This document shows positions 1-9,477 of a stretch of 41,158 bases of DNA, in pieces (within the stretch, counting starts at the first letter, position 1; the number at the start of each line of letters is the position of its first letter). Below the pieces are notes generated by a model. It had not been told where the DNA came from, made no database searches, and saw only the letters and a program-made list of their open reading frames with translations. Position numbers and translations under genes: made by a program. This DNA comes from Pinguiococcus pyrenoidosus (taxonomy: Eukaryota > Sar > Pinguiophyceae > Pinguiochrysidales > Pinguiochrysidaceae), in contig JAAMXY010000263.1 in NCBI GenBank assembly GCA_019677205.1, forward strand, positions 1 to 41,158, given 5' to 3'.

Positions 1-287
1 GAGACACATCGTATCCTTTTGCTCGATGTACGAGTCCTGTATCAGAACAATCTGAAATGTGGACGGATAGGATACTGAGCATCTCAATGCACACCGCCTC
101 CTCGGATTGGTCGCCGACGGATCCGCGACAGTTCTCCCACTGCGCGTGAGACTCCTTCAGGACGAGTGAAGTGGTGTTGGAAAGCGCCTTTCCCAGGGAT
201 GCTTCCTACCGTAGCTTGTGCGGGGAGTTGGAGGGCTCCCGTTCTCTCCAGCACAAACTTCGGTGTTCTTCATCCTCCAAGCCCTTC

Positions 288-372
288 GTTTGTGTGTTTG
301 TGTTTGTGTTTGTGTTTGTGTTTGTGTTTGTGTTTGTGTGTGTGTGTGTTTGTGTGTGTGTAGGTGTAGGTG
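288..372. repeat. TGTTTG/GT microsatellite
   Basis: A run of TGTTTG hexamers grades into GT dinucleotides and then GTAGGT units. Because it is repetitive, all three plus-strand frames stay open through it, which gives spurious Cys/Val/Phe-rich reading frames. Confidence 0.9.
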
Positions 373-668
373 TACTATGCAAGCCCGAATCTCATGCATC
401 CTTCCATCGATCAATGGAGCATACAGAGAATCTAGCACAAGACTGCCAAAAACAATGCTCTTCTTCGTCTTCTCGTCCTTCTCCTTCTCTAGTGTTACTT
501 TCTCTCTCTTTTGTGAAATGTCGCTCTTTGGCCTTGGCTTCCTGGCTTTCTACTGGAGTTCCGACTCCGCCGCTTCACGCTTTTGTCTACAGGCAGCGAT
601 AACAACAGCCAGTGCATCACACCAACAAAAAGCAACAACAAAACCAACAAGATTCACAACCTCACACG

Positions 669-724
669 AAGTAGTAGCAGCCGTAGCAGCAGCAACAGCA
701 GCAGCAGCAACGGCAGCATCAGCA
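669..724. repeat. Imperfect CAG/AGC trinucleotide repeat
   Basis: AGC units with interruptions (AAC, CGT, GGC) run over about 55 bases, upstream of the carrier start codon. It would read as poly-Ser or poly-Ala, but no supporting gene structure is visible. Confidence 0.8.
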
Positions 725-882
725 AAGGCAGTACAGTATCAGCAATTGCAGTTCGTCGCTCGTCCATACTGCGCTTTTCCGCTTCATTCGCTATACAGTA
801 GCAATCACAACAATTGTACCAGTAGATAGTCGCGTGACTTTCTGAAGAGTTCCGCGACGCCGCACGAGTTGAAGGCGCAGAA

Positions 883-2065
883 ATGGGCCAAAAGGAGGCA
901 CCGGCCATCGGCACTCACCTGATCGGCGGCGTGTTGGCAGGGGCGGCGAGTACTGCGGCCACGCATCCTCTGGACCTGATCAAAGTGCGCTATCAGGTGT
1001 ACGCGTCGCGGAATCTGGCGTACAAGTCGCTTTTGGACGCTTTTGTCACCATTGCCAGAGAGGAGGGAGTCCGCGGGCTCTACGGAGGCTTGTGGCCTGC
1101 CTTGCTAGGCAACTGCGTGTCGTGGGGGGGCTATTTCTTGTTCTATGAGCAGTCGAAGGTGGGTGGAAGTCGCCACTTCGGAGATTTCCGCTCCTTTGGG
1201 CTGCCGATTCAATGGGAAGTTGCGGCCTTTTCCTAAGATGCTTCCCCTTTTTTTCGGCAAGGGCAGAGACGGAGAAGAGCAAACGTGGGGCGCAGGCTGG
1301 GACACCTTGATCACATGTCAGCTGCCGTGGAGGCGAGCACGATTATGGTGCTGCTGACCAACCCGCTGTGGCTCATCAAGACTCGGATGGAGATCCAAGG
1401 CCAAAGCGCGGCTGCAGTGCGCCCATATCGAGGCGTTTTGGATGCAGCGACGACGATCGTCAAGGAAGAGGGAATGCTAGGGTTGTATAAAGGTAGGCGG
1501 CACGCTTCTTGTGCTTTCCCCCCCCGCTTGTCTTCTGCGGAAGTGGAAGGCCTGCGACATCTCAAATTCTGAGATGCCCTTCTTGGCACACGTAGGCATG
1601 GGGCCGGCTCTGATTTTGGTTAGCCACGGAGCGATCCAGTTCGTGATCTACGAGTGGATGAAGGAGACGTACAAAGTGAAGACGTCGATGCATTATCTCC
1701 TCGTCGGCGGCCTGTCCAAGATGATCGCATCAATTTTGACATACCCGTATCAGGTACTTCATCCAAGAAAGCCAGCCTTTCCCTTCGCTTTGCCACAGAC
1801 CCCACGGACCCACGAGTGCGCATCGCAGGTGGTAAAGGCCAGGTTGCAAAATCAGAGACATCGCGTCAACGCGGAGGGCGAAAACCTGGCGAAGTACAAG
1901 GGCACTCTGCACTGCTTTCGCACGATGCTGCGGGAAGAAGGCTTGCGCGCTTTCTTCAAGGGCTGCTTCCCCAACGCGGTGCGGGTGGCTCCCGCGTCGG
2001 CCATCAACCTTCTCACCTACGAGACGGTCGTGGCCGTGCTATCTCCGGGAATGCGTACTCGCTGA
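883..2065 (+). CDS. SLC25A32: Mitochondrial carrier, SLC25A32-like (folate/FAD type)
   Basis: Four exons (883-1158, 1267-1492, 1596-1753, 1829-2065) join in phase to a 298-residue protein, the normal carrier length. All three carrier repeats carry their signature in the matrix-facing turns: HPLDLIKVR in repeat 1, NPLWLIKTR in repeat 2 and YPYQVVKAR in repeat 3. The Trp in the second and the PYQ in the third are typical of the folate/FAD/pyrimidine-nucleotide branch (SLC25A32, yeast Flx1). The protein should sit in the mitochondrial inner membrane and exchange a cofactor; folate versus FAD cannot be decided from sequence. The acceptor at 1266 was chosen because it keeps phase, although it adds an Arg-rich loop between repeats 1 and 2. 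The stop codon is only 48 bases from that of the converging MPP6 gene. Confidence 0.88.
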
Positions 2066-2113
2066 AGCCCAAGTCGATCTGACGTTGTCCAGCTGAAGTT
2101 CGGAGGAGCGCAA

Positions 2114-2587
2114 CTACCAACCGTCTGCGTCTTCGTGTTCTTGGTGTTTTCGCTTCCGCCCTTTGCCTCTTGCGCTCATTCTGCCTTTCGCTTTCGCTTT
2201 CGCTTTCGTGCCCGCTTTCAGTTTGGCCCTGACACGCCCGCTGGGACGTGTGGACTGCCGCGTAAACTCGGCATTTGCGGCCTCGATCGCCGAATTAAAG
2301 CCCCCAAAGGACCGTCTACCGAGGGTCGTGGGACCTGAAAGGCGCTTTGCACTCCTTAGGAACCTGGTGCCTTCGCTCTCCCCCAAGAATGCGCCGTCGC
2401 TCTTCGTCTCCTTCGCCGCAACAGCGGATTCATCGGCTTCAGCCGCCGCTTTCCGCTGCATAAACTTCATCTGCTGCAGGTTTGGCGACAGTTTCTTCTG
2501 CTTGGGCGCCGGTCCGCTCTCCGCATCGCTAGGCGCAGCCTTGCGCTTCATAAATGGCAGATTCTGGAGGAATTTGGAGGGCTTCAT
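2114..2587 (-). CDS. MPHOSPH6: M-phase phosphoprotein 6 / exosome cofactor MPP6-like
   Basis: Intronless gene for a 157-residue, strongly basic protein. Two short blocks match the MPP6 family: LSPNLQQMKFMQRK near residues 34-47 (family LSKNLLRMKFMQR) and GRRSFGGFN near residue 91 (family GRMSFRGFN). MPP6 binds the nuclear RNA exosome and helps dock the Mtr4 helicase during 5.8S rRNA maturation and RNA decay. The C-terminal third is Lys/Arg/Ala-rich and probably disordered and nuclear. The first 17 residues (FLQNLPFMKRKA) look like a second copy of the MKFMQRKA motif. The gene converges on the carrier gene and diverges from the gene at 3057. The family call rests on two motifs in a short, diverged protein. 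Confidence 0.72.
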   Translation of the reverse strand: MKPSKFLQNLPFMKRKAAPSDAESGPAPKQKKLSPNLQQMKFMQRKAAAEADESAVAAKETKSDGAFLGESEGTRFLRSAKRLSGPTTLGRRSFGGFNSAIEAANAEFTRQSTRPSGRVRAKLKAGTKAKAKAKGRMSARGKGRKRKHQEHEDADGW

Positions 2588-3056
2588 GGCGTCCTTTCCT
2601 CCTTCAAAAATGCCGCTTTTTGCGCCGATTTTCCCCTTTTCCCGCGTTCCGTCTCGATACGGGTCGTCAGGGCCGAGCGATCAGCTGACGATTTCCCCCC
2701 CTTTTCCCGCGTTCCGTCTCGATACGGGTCGTCAGGGCCGATCGATCAGCTGACCCAGAGTATTGGTCAGCTGACCTCCGTCTGTCTCGGCCCGTGGCTG
2801 TTTTTTCGGCTTTACTTAATTTTGGGCCTCTCGGCGAGATTCGGCCCTTTTGGGTCCACTGGAGCGGGAGGGGGGCAAGCGCGGCTGGACCTGTCATTGG
2901 CGACTTTAAATCGGGCCCTGGTGCCGAGAAATCCATTGGGGGAAATATGAGTAGAAGCGGCCGGAGCCCCCCACACAGGAACATTTCGTCCCCCGATCCG
3001 TCCGGCAGCGCCGAGATGGGCAGACGGAAGGCCCGCAGACGGCCCCTCGGCGCGCC
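2588..3056. promoter_or_regulatory. Divergent promoter region with duplicated element
   Basis: This 469-base spacer separates the start codons of the MPP6-like gene (-) and the membrane-protein gene (+). It holds a 57-base element repeated at a 65-base offset, three copies of TCAGCTGAC (2681-2689, 2746-2754, 2768-2776) and two E2F-like TTTTCCCGCG sites inside the repeat (2637-2646, 2702-2711). A regulatory role is inferred from position. Confidence 0.5.
2633..2754. repeat. Tandem duplication, 57-bp unit at 65-bp offset
   Basis: Copy 1 is 2633-2689 and copy 2 is 2698-2754. They differ at one base (GAGCGATC versus GATCGATC). The near identity implies a recent duplication. Confidence 0.92.
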
Positions 3057-4275
3057 ATGGCGAAGGCGACCTCGGAGATGCTCGTGCGACCTCAGGTGAG
3101 GCCTTCTGCCCGGCAGCAGCCCTTGCAAACCCCCCGCCTCGCGCGTTGCGAAGGCGGGAAGCCGAGTGTCGACGCCGCTGAAGCGGCCAGAGAGGGTTTG
3201 GTGTTGAGAGTTGAGAGGGGCGGCGGCTCTAGAATGGTCCGGGCGTCGCTAACATCACCTCAAATGTGCACAGAAGGCTCCGAAAGACGAAGAAGTCGGC
3301 CGCAGGAGCGGCGATGACGTTGCAGAACAAGGGCCCGTGGACGCCAAGGCCCTTGGGGCGCTTGCTCTCGTGGCGTTTGTGGCTCTCGTCGGCGGCGCCT
3401 TCCTCTTAGAAGTGCTCTCCGCGCTCTTCCCCCCCGACCTCTGGGAAGGATACATGGTCTGCGGGCTGTCGCTCAAGATGTCGCTCATCGTGCTGCTCGA
3501 CGCAGACCTGGAGTGGCTGCGGAAGGCACTGGCGCAGCTCTGCCGCCCACTTCGACGCAGGACGCGTCCCGGCTTCCAGTGCTTGGGCGGCTTGCTGCCT
3601 TGCAGGGGAAATGCCGAAGAAGCGGCAACTGGCGCAGCCGCAGCCGCAGCCGCAGGCAGTGTTCGCGTCTGGAAGGAAGCAGCCATCGTTCTGGGGTTAT
3701 TCCTGCTCATCATGATTGGGACTTTCCTGCTCGAGATGCTGCGGCCTTTCCTGCCGGGCGACTCCAGAAGCGTTCAGGCATGCCGGGCCGTCATCAAGGC
3801 AACTCTCTTCGTCGGCCTCGACGAGCTCTTTGAGCGCATCCGTGAACACGTGGGAACGATTCTCCGCTATGCTTGGCAATCGCTGAAGTCGACCGAATCG
3901 ACGCCGGATTCCTCGCCAGCGACGACAGCTGACGAGGCTTCTGGGGCGTCAAGAAAGTGCCGGGAGTTCCTGAAGTCAGTCCTGTGGGCTGTGGTTCTGT
4001 TCGTAGCACTGCTGGGTGCGGCCCGGCTTCTGGAGGGGATGCAGAACTGGTTCCCAGGCTTCGACTGGGGAACACTCATCTGGCTAGCATTTGTCGCTGC
4101 CGTGATGCTTCCCCTTATCGATGGCTTGCTGGAGTGGCTGCGAAGCACTCTATGGGGAATAGGAGCCATGTGCCACCACTTGCGGAGTGCAACGGAAGTT
4201 GAGATGCCGTCGCGTGTAGCAATGCTAGAGACAGAGCGCGCACAAAGCGAAGAAGATGCTTGCCAAGAAGTTTGA
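3057..4275 (+). CDS. Membrane protein with three internal repeats, family unknown
   Basis: Exon 1 (3057-3095) encodes 13 residues. The intron (3096-3273) has GTGAG, a CTAAC motif about 22 bases before the acceptor and CAG at its end. Exon 2 (3274-4275) completes a 346-residue protein. I do not recognise the family. Three copies of a roughly 65-residue module are visible (about residues 37-105, 149-210 and 246-306). Each has a hydrophobic helix ending in a motif like FLLE-x-L, a short Phe/Pro/Asp/Trp-rich loop, a second hydrophobic helix, then an acidic/aromatic amphipathic segment such as LEWLRK or LLEWLRS. This predicts about six membrane helices. Linkers are Ala- and Ser-rich. The C-terminus is acidic and has no retention signal I recognise. 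The start was chosen because the ATG-led mini-exon splices in frame into the long exon. Confidence 0.72.
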
Positions 4276-5187
4276 CATAGGTATCATGCATATATGCGTA
4301 TGACCCTGAGCACTAGAGAATGGACCAGAGCTTTTTTACGTATTCTGTAGCAGTCTGAACTTCGAACGCATTGGCAGGAAGGACAAAGCCGCTCTCTGCA
4401 CTCCACAGCAAGATGAAGAAGAAGAAGAAGAAGAAGAAGAAGAGGAAGCTCGATATCAAACTCACGCACTCGCAGAGAGAACAGAAACGTCTCAGGAACT
4501 GCGTTTCTACATTTTCTCCGAATCGTCAGCAGTCGCCTGCGCCGGGCACCTCCACGGCGTGGTGTGCGTCTTTCCTTGGATCGAGCAACGAGCAGCGACT
4601 TACGGGAACCTTGGCATTCAAAACGTCGGGGTGGACAACTTCTGTCTGCCTGGTGAACAGATCGGAAATCCCTGTCTTAATGGCGACGCAAACTGGTCAA
4701 CGATAAAGTCGACTCCGCGGCTGTAATATCGCCTCCACAAGCACATCCCGTTCGCACGCATGATGTTCAGCTCCAGTTGAGAACACGACGTTCCTTTCGT
4801 CATACTCCAATGCGACCTATCTTCATGTGCGAACGTTTGATTCCCGCCTTCCCAGATACTACAGCCGAGCCCACGCGGAAGGGTCGGAGATTGAAGGATT
4901 CTTACTGGAGAATTTAATAGCTGCCTGAGAAGATGCACCAGTGCCACGCGGCGAAAGTGCCGTCGGAATAGCAATCGGTTCCGCCACTTCGCCGCAGCTC
5001 CATCCACCGGCCGAATAGCTGCCTGATCTGTTCGTCAGCCATTCCTGATTCATGCAGCCTTCAGGCGCACAAGCCGCTCCCATAGGACAGCCTGCGCTGC
5101 CGGCAACCGAAAGCTCGCAGATCCGCGCCTCCTTCCCGCCGCTGACGCCGGGACGGCACTTCGGCGTGGAGACCTCGCATCTTCGCG
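4276..5187. other. Spacer with unresolved open frames
   Basis: A 912-base gap between two plus-strand genes. It holds an AAG repeat and several overlapping open frames on both strands. The longest is a plus-strand frame of about 138 codons with no ATG, from about 4311 to a TAA at 4726. Its last 45 codons give a plausible Cys-containing, secreted-looking sequence. On the minus strand a 42-codon ATG frame and a 75-codon frame overlap at 4859-5083. None matches a family I know, so no gene is called. The last part must contain the promoter of the pseudokinase gene. Confidence 0.4.
4411..4449. repeat. AAG/GAA trinucleotide repeat
   Basis: About twelve AAG units with one AGG interruption near the end, lying in the spacer. 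Confidence 0.9.
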
Positions 5188-8100
5188 ATGCCGACCACCA
5201 AAGTGGTATCGGAGATTCTGGAGCAGTTGCACGCGATCGACGCCGCTCTCGCGCATGTGCGATGCCTGGAGGTGGAGAGCGTCGCGCTGCGTGACGCTGC
5301 GCAGCAACTGAAGCGGCACCTGCTGGATGGGCTCGGGAAGAACCCAGCCTGTCTACCGCGCGTTCACGAGACGCTGCGTCTCGTGCGGCAGCACCTTACG
5401 CAGCTCCACGAGCCGGAGGACGCCGACGTAGAGCAAGCTAGACTGCAGTTCGGGAGGCTGCGGGATCAGTTGTACCAGCGGAGATTCGAGCTGTTCTTCC
5501 GCGACCGCCGCTCTCTCTTTGAAGAAGAAGAAGAAGAAGAAGAGCAAGAAGAAGATGTCCCTTTGGATCTCCCGGTAGAATCTCAGATCATCCTCGAGGC
5601 CGACGTCTCAAGTCAGCTGCGGAAGCTTCGCCAGCTGCTTGATTCATTGCATGGCGGCAGCGAGACCGCTTTCACGACGCTGCGGCAGCTGCGGCAACGC
5701 GGGCAGCTGAACCACGCCTTCCTTGAGCAGCACGGAGATGCCGAAGTCGCTGCAGAGATGGATGTCATGGACGACGCATCCGACTTCGCCACCGCGACGG
5801 CAAAGCTGGCGCAGCATCGAATGGCGGCGTTTCAAAAGCTGCGAATCCCACCGGAGCACCTCCACCTCGAAGGAAGACTGGAAGAAGGCCGCTTCGGCTG
5901 TACGTGTCTCGGAGCTCTAGGCAGCTCCGTGGTCGCAATGACGCCACTGGCGACTTCTGAAGCAACGCAGTATGATCTGGAGCTCGCCCTCCGGACCCAG
6001 CACCACGCGGCGTCGAAGCACGTCGCGAGAGTCTTCGGCTGGAGCGTCGGTGCAACTTCGAGGGATATAGCGAGGCCCTTCCGCGTGGTCGAGTATCCCG
6101 CGTGTGGTTCGCTGAAGGACTTGCTCGACGCCTGCGACGGGAGCGGATTCTTTGGCAGGCAGCGGCTCAAGCAGGCGGTGGAGTTGGAGGGGAGTAGTCT
6201 TCTTGCGATGCTACACGACGGCGCCCTTGGCATGGAGTTCCTCCATTCGCGAGGAATAGTCCACAGCAACATCCAACCAAGCGCGCTACTGCTTTTCGAT
6301 GGTCTGCGCCTGAAGCTTTCCGACTTTGGCGTCGGGAGCGCCACAAGCATTGACGACACCAGCTTTCTGGCGCCTGAGGTTGTGGCCGCCACGGAAGAGT
6401 CAAGTAGCGCAGCATCACAGGTAGTGACAACGCTGGCAGCAGCAGCAGCGACACAAGCAAAAGCAAGAGCAAGAGGAACAGAAATAGCAACAGCAACAGC
6501 AACAGCAACAGCAAGCGTCAAAAACTTGTCGGAGGCGTCGGACTGCTACAGCTTCGGCGTCATGATGAGCCAGGTGTCTGAAGCATGCTTCGGTAGAAAG
6601 CTCAGAGCGCTAGCGCTGGGCGACGGATGGCAACCGGTCTTGCAAAGGTGCATGAGCCAAGAGCCACAGGAGCGCTACAACGTCATCAAAGGTTCGCGGC
6701 TCTCCGGCGCTCTGATGGAACTACTGGAGGACAGCGGCGGAGACCCCAGAACCACCACCAGCAGCCCCAAAAGCAGCCTGGCGTTCGCTCGCCTGGCCAA
6801 CGCCGCGGCCGAGGTGCAGCTCCTGCGCGTCGAGGAGCTTCAGGATATCAGTGGCGACTCTGACTCTGAAGCCAGCGTCGATCTCTCTCTCGCGATCCGC
6901 AGTAAAGACCTTCGCACGATCGTCCAAGTCATGGGCGACACCGCCGCTTCGCCGCTCATTCAGGCGCAGGGATGCGACGCCATCGCGCAGCTCATCGACG
7001 ACGCCGAGAAGATGGACTGCGAGCAGCTCATGGCCGTCGGTGCTGGCAGAACGGTGATCTCTGCGGTGAAAGCGTTTCCAGACCATCAGCAAGTTCAGCA
7101 GAAAGGCTGCGCCGCCTTGCAGCGCTTGGTGGCCTGCGCTGCCGAGCTCCGACCCTACGTCGATCTCTTGTGCCACTGGGGCGTCTTGGACGTCACCACC
7201 TGCGCCATGAGACTGTACGGCGACGTCGGCACGTTGCAGCGGCATGGCTGCGCCATCATTCGCCAGTTGTCCACCGGCGCCTCCTCTGAGGTGCTGGATG
7301 AGATGCTCAAGGCCGACGCTGCTCCGTTGGTAACGGCGGCGATGAAGCGTCATCTCGACGACCCGATACTTCAAGGACTTGGCTGCGCCACCATCCGCAA
7401 CCTCTGCGGCGCCGGCGACTCTGACGCCCGGTGTCACCAGCTGTTCGTCCACGACGCCGGAGCTCGCGTCGTGGCGGCGATGCGGGCGCACCCACAACAG
7501 CCCAGCGTGCAGTACTACGGCTGCTCCGCCATTCGCAGCCTCGCCAGCGGTTCCAGCGCCCTCAAGAAGCGCCTGGACAACCTGATCGACAGCGGCGCTG
7601 GAGAGACTCTTACGACCGCCATGCAGACGCATCACGAAGACGCCGCTTTCCAGGACCGCGCCTGCCGGGCCATCGCCAGCTTGTCCTTCGGCTGCAGCGA
7701 GCGAAAAGTACGGCTCCTGAACCTCGGCGTCGGCGCTGCGGTGGTGTCCGCCATGAATCGACACCAGAGCGCCGCCGGCGTCCAGCAGTTCGGCTGCTGG
7801 GCCGTCGCCAACCTCGCCGCGGGGAAAGAAGATGCTCCGGCTCGACATCGCCTGTTGATGTCGCAAGGCGCCGCCGAGGCCGTGGTTCTCGGCATGCAAG
7901 GTCACATCGAGAACGCGGAAGTCCAGGACTTTGGCTGCGCCGCCATTGCCAACCTGGCCGGCGGCAGTGATGATCCTGTGGAAGAAGAGATCAAGGCCAA
8001 GCTCATGTCGCTCCGCGCGGCCAACGCCGTCGTGACTGCCCTCGTCGCGCACATCCGCGTCGTCGGGGTGCAGGAGAACGGATGCCTGGCGATTGCCAAC

Positions 8101-8364
8101 CTCGCTCTGGGGTCTCAGGCACGGACGCGAAGTCTGCTGACACTCCAGGCGGCGGACGCCGTGAGAGCCACGCGGAAAACCCACCCTGGCGTCGTCAGCA
8201 TTCAGCATCGCGCCAAGCTGGCCTTGACCGATCTTGGCATCCGCCTGGAGGAGGCCAGCCAAAAAGTGAAGCACAAGAAGAAGAAGAAGAAGAAGAAGAA
8301 GCAGCAGCAGCGGCCCACGAAGCGTCAACCGCTTCCGTCGAGCGTGGAGGCCATCGAGGCTTGA
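5188..8364 (+). CDS. Pseudokinase with C-terminal armadillo repeats
   Basis: Intronless 1058-residue protein. Residues 1-220 are predicted helical and interrupted by a Glu run (about 111-125). Residues 225-515 form a kinase-like fold. The DFG motif (about 378), APE (about 394) and the subdomain-IX SDCYSFGV (about 450) are present, but the glycine loop is degraded, the VAIK lysine position reads VVAM, and the HRD catalytic Asp is replaced (HSN, about 358). A low-complexity Ala/Thr/Ser/Gln insert of about 45 residues sits between APE and subdomain IX. Residues 560-1030 hold about ten 42-residue armadillo-type repeats with the pattern V-x-x-AM-x-x-H ... GC-x-AI-x-NLA. The tail is a run of about ten lysines followed by glutamines. 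It is probably a catalytically dead scaffold or signalling protein; partners are unknown. The helical N-terminus could be a four-helix module as in MLKL, but this is a guess from secondary-structure character. Confidence 0.82.
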   Translation: MPTTKVVSEILEQLHAIDAALAHVRCLEVESVALRDAAQQLKRHLLDGLGKNPACLPRVHETLRLVRQHLTQLHEPEDADVEQARLQFGRLRDQLYQRRFELFFRDRRSLFEEEEEEEEQEEDVPLDLPVESQIILEADVSSQLRKLRQLLDSLHGGSETAFTTLRQLRQRGQLNHAFLEQHGDAEVAAEMDVMDDASDFATATAKLAQHRMAAFQKLRIPPEHLHLEGRLEEGRFGCTCLGALGSSVVAMTPLATSEATQYDLELALRTQHHAASKHVARVFGWSVGATSRDIARPFRVVEYPACGSLKDLLDACDGSGFFGRQRLKQAVELEGSSLLAMLHDGALGMEFLHSRGIVHSNIQPSALLLFDGLRLKLSDFGVGSATSIDDTSFLAPEVVAATEESSSAASQVVTTLAAAAATQAKARARGTEIATATATATASVKNLSEASDCYSFGVMMSQVSEACFGRKLRALALGDGWQPVLQRCMSQEPQERYNVIKGSRLSGALMELLEDSGGDPRTTTSSPKSSLAFARLANAAAEVQLLRVEELQDISGDSDSEASVDLSLAIRSKDLRTIVQVMGDTAASPLIQAQGCDAIAQLIDDAEKMDCEQLMAVGAGRTVISAVKAFPDHQQVQQKGCAALQRLVACAAELRPYVDLLCHWGVLDVTTCAMRLYGDVGTLQRHGCAIIRQLSTGASSEVLDEMLKADAAPLVTAAMKRHLDDPILQGLGCATIRNLCGAGDSDARCHQLFVHDAGARVVAAMRAHPQQPSVQYYGCSAIRSLASGSSALKKRLDNLIDSGAGETLTTAMQTHHEDAAFQDRACRAIASLSFGCSERKVRLLNLGVGAAVVSAMNRHQSAAGVQQFGCWAVANLAAGKEDAPARHRLLMSQGAAEAVVLGMQGHIENAEVQDFGCAAIANLAGGSDDPVEEEIKAKLMSLRAANAVVTALVAHIRVVGVQENGCLAIANLALGSQARTRSLLTLQAADAVRATRKTHPGVVSIQHRAKLALTDLGIRLEEASQKVKHKKKKKKKKKQQQRPTKRQPLPSSVEAIEA

Positions 8365-8466
8365 GGCGTGAGGCTTTTTCGTGAAGTTCGCGGGAAAGGA
8401 CTTCTTCCGTCTCTCTGTCGATTGTGCTTGGCGCTCGATTGCTTCAACGATTTCGGCTCTACGGGT

Positions 8467-9445
8467 CTACGGCATGGCTCGACAGACTTCTTGGCTCACC
8501 GCCCGGACTTTGGCTACCAGATTCGCTCGATTTGCCGGCTCGAGCAGTTGGAGCAGAGGGTGCACCTTGCCTTCCGAGTCGTGCTGCAGAATCGCGCGGA
8601 CCAGCGACTGGATCTGCTGGCAGTGCCGCTTGTACACGTAGGTGTACAGAATCATGTCCAAATGATTCGCCTTCTCGATCTTCTGGAGCAGCTCCTCAGC
8701 GCTTGACATTTTCGTGGAGTCCTGCAGCGCGCTTGCGAGGCGGGACGCAAAGTTGTATGGCTGGTGGACGGGCATCATGTAGCTGGTCTGGACGTGGAGA
8801 CGACATCTAGGTTACGCAGCTGGATCCTCGGCGGAAGAAAGTGGCGTTCACCTCTACGATGGCGTGGGAGTCTCCAGCGGTCCCACTCACGCGCCGCATT
8901 GCGAAGTCCGCGTCGTCCACCGGAACGTCCATGGCGGCGGCCACGAGCAAAACCGTACTCTCGTAGGCTTCCTGCAGGCCAACCACGGCAAAGCCTTGAA
9001 GGATCTTGGACGCTTGCGCGACGTCCTGCTCCGTCATCGGCACCGAGGTGTTGGAGTATGGGAAGACATTCCTGTATGCAACCCAGCCAAGGTCATTCTT
9101 GAGCTTCTCAAAGACTCTCCGAATTGGCCTCTGGATCGAGCTTCTCAACGACTTTCCGCACGGGCCTCACCTCGCAACCATGCGCGTGAAGATGTTGTGG
9201 TACTCAGGCATGTCCAGGTAGTCATCTATGGTGTATCTTCGGCGGCATTGGCGGCCGTGCTTGCAGAAGTCTTTGCGTACGTTGTAGCAGTCGTGGTTGG
9301 GATTGTGGCACCGATACTTGTACGCACTGAGCACTCGAGCCACCGGATGACGCATCATCGTATACGAGCCTGTGAGTTGTTTTTGTGTAAGGATTCTCGC
9401 TTAGCTCTTCCACATCGGAGCTCTAGAACCTCGTAAGATCGCGCG

Positions 9446-9477
<32 letters not shown>

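Larger units (their letters stand above)
1..882. other. Leading region without a confident gene
   Basis: No gene is called here. Several frames stay open through simple-sequence repeats, but none has recognisable protein features. A short stretch near 168-260 on the plus strand reads as an ordinary mixed peptide and could be the end of an exon from a gene starting outside the window, but I see no convincing start, splice site or family signature. The last 60-100 bases before 883 are presumably the 5' leader and promoter of the carrier gene. Confidence 0.5.

Noticed and set aside
171-829. Cys/Val/Phe-rich plus-strand frames through the TGTTTG/GT repeat
   Set aside because: They are kept open only by the microsatellite.
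6721-8328. 535-codon open frame on the minus strand opposite the armadillo repeats
   Set aside because: It mirrors the repetitive GC-rich codons of the plus-strand ARM region and has no family motif of its own. The plus-strand protein has clear kinase and ARM signatures.
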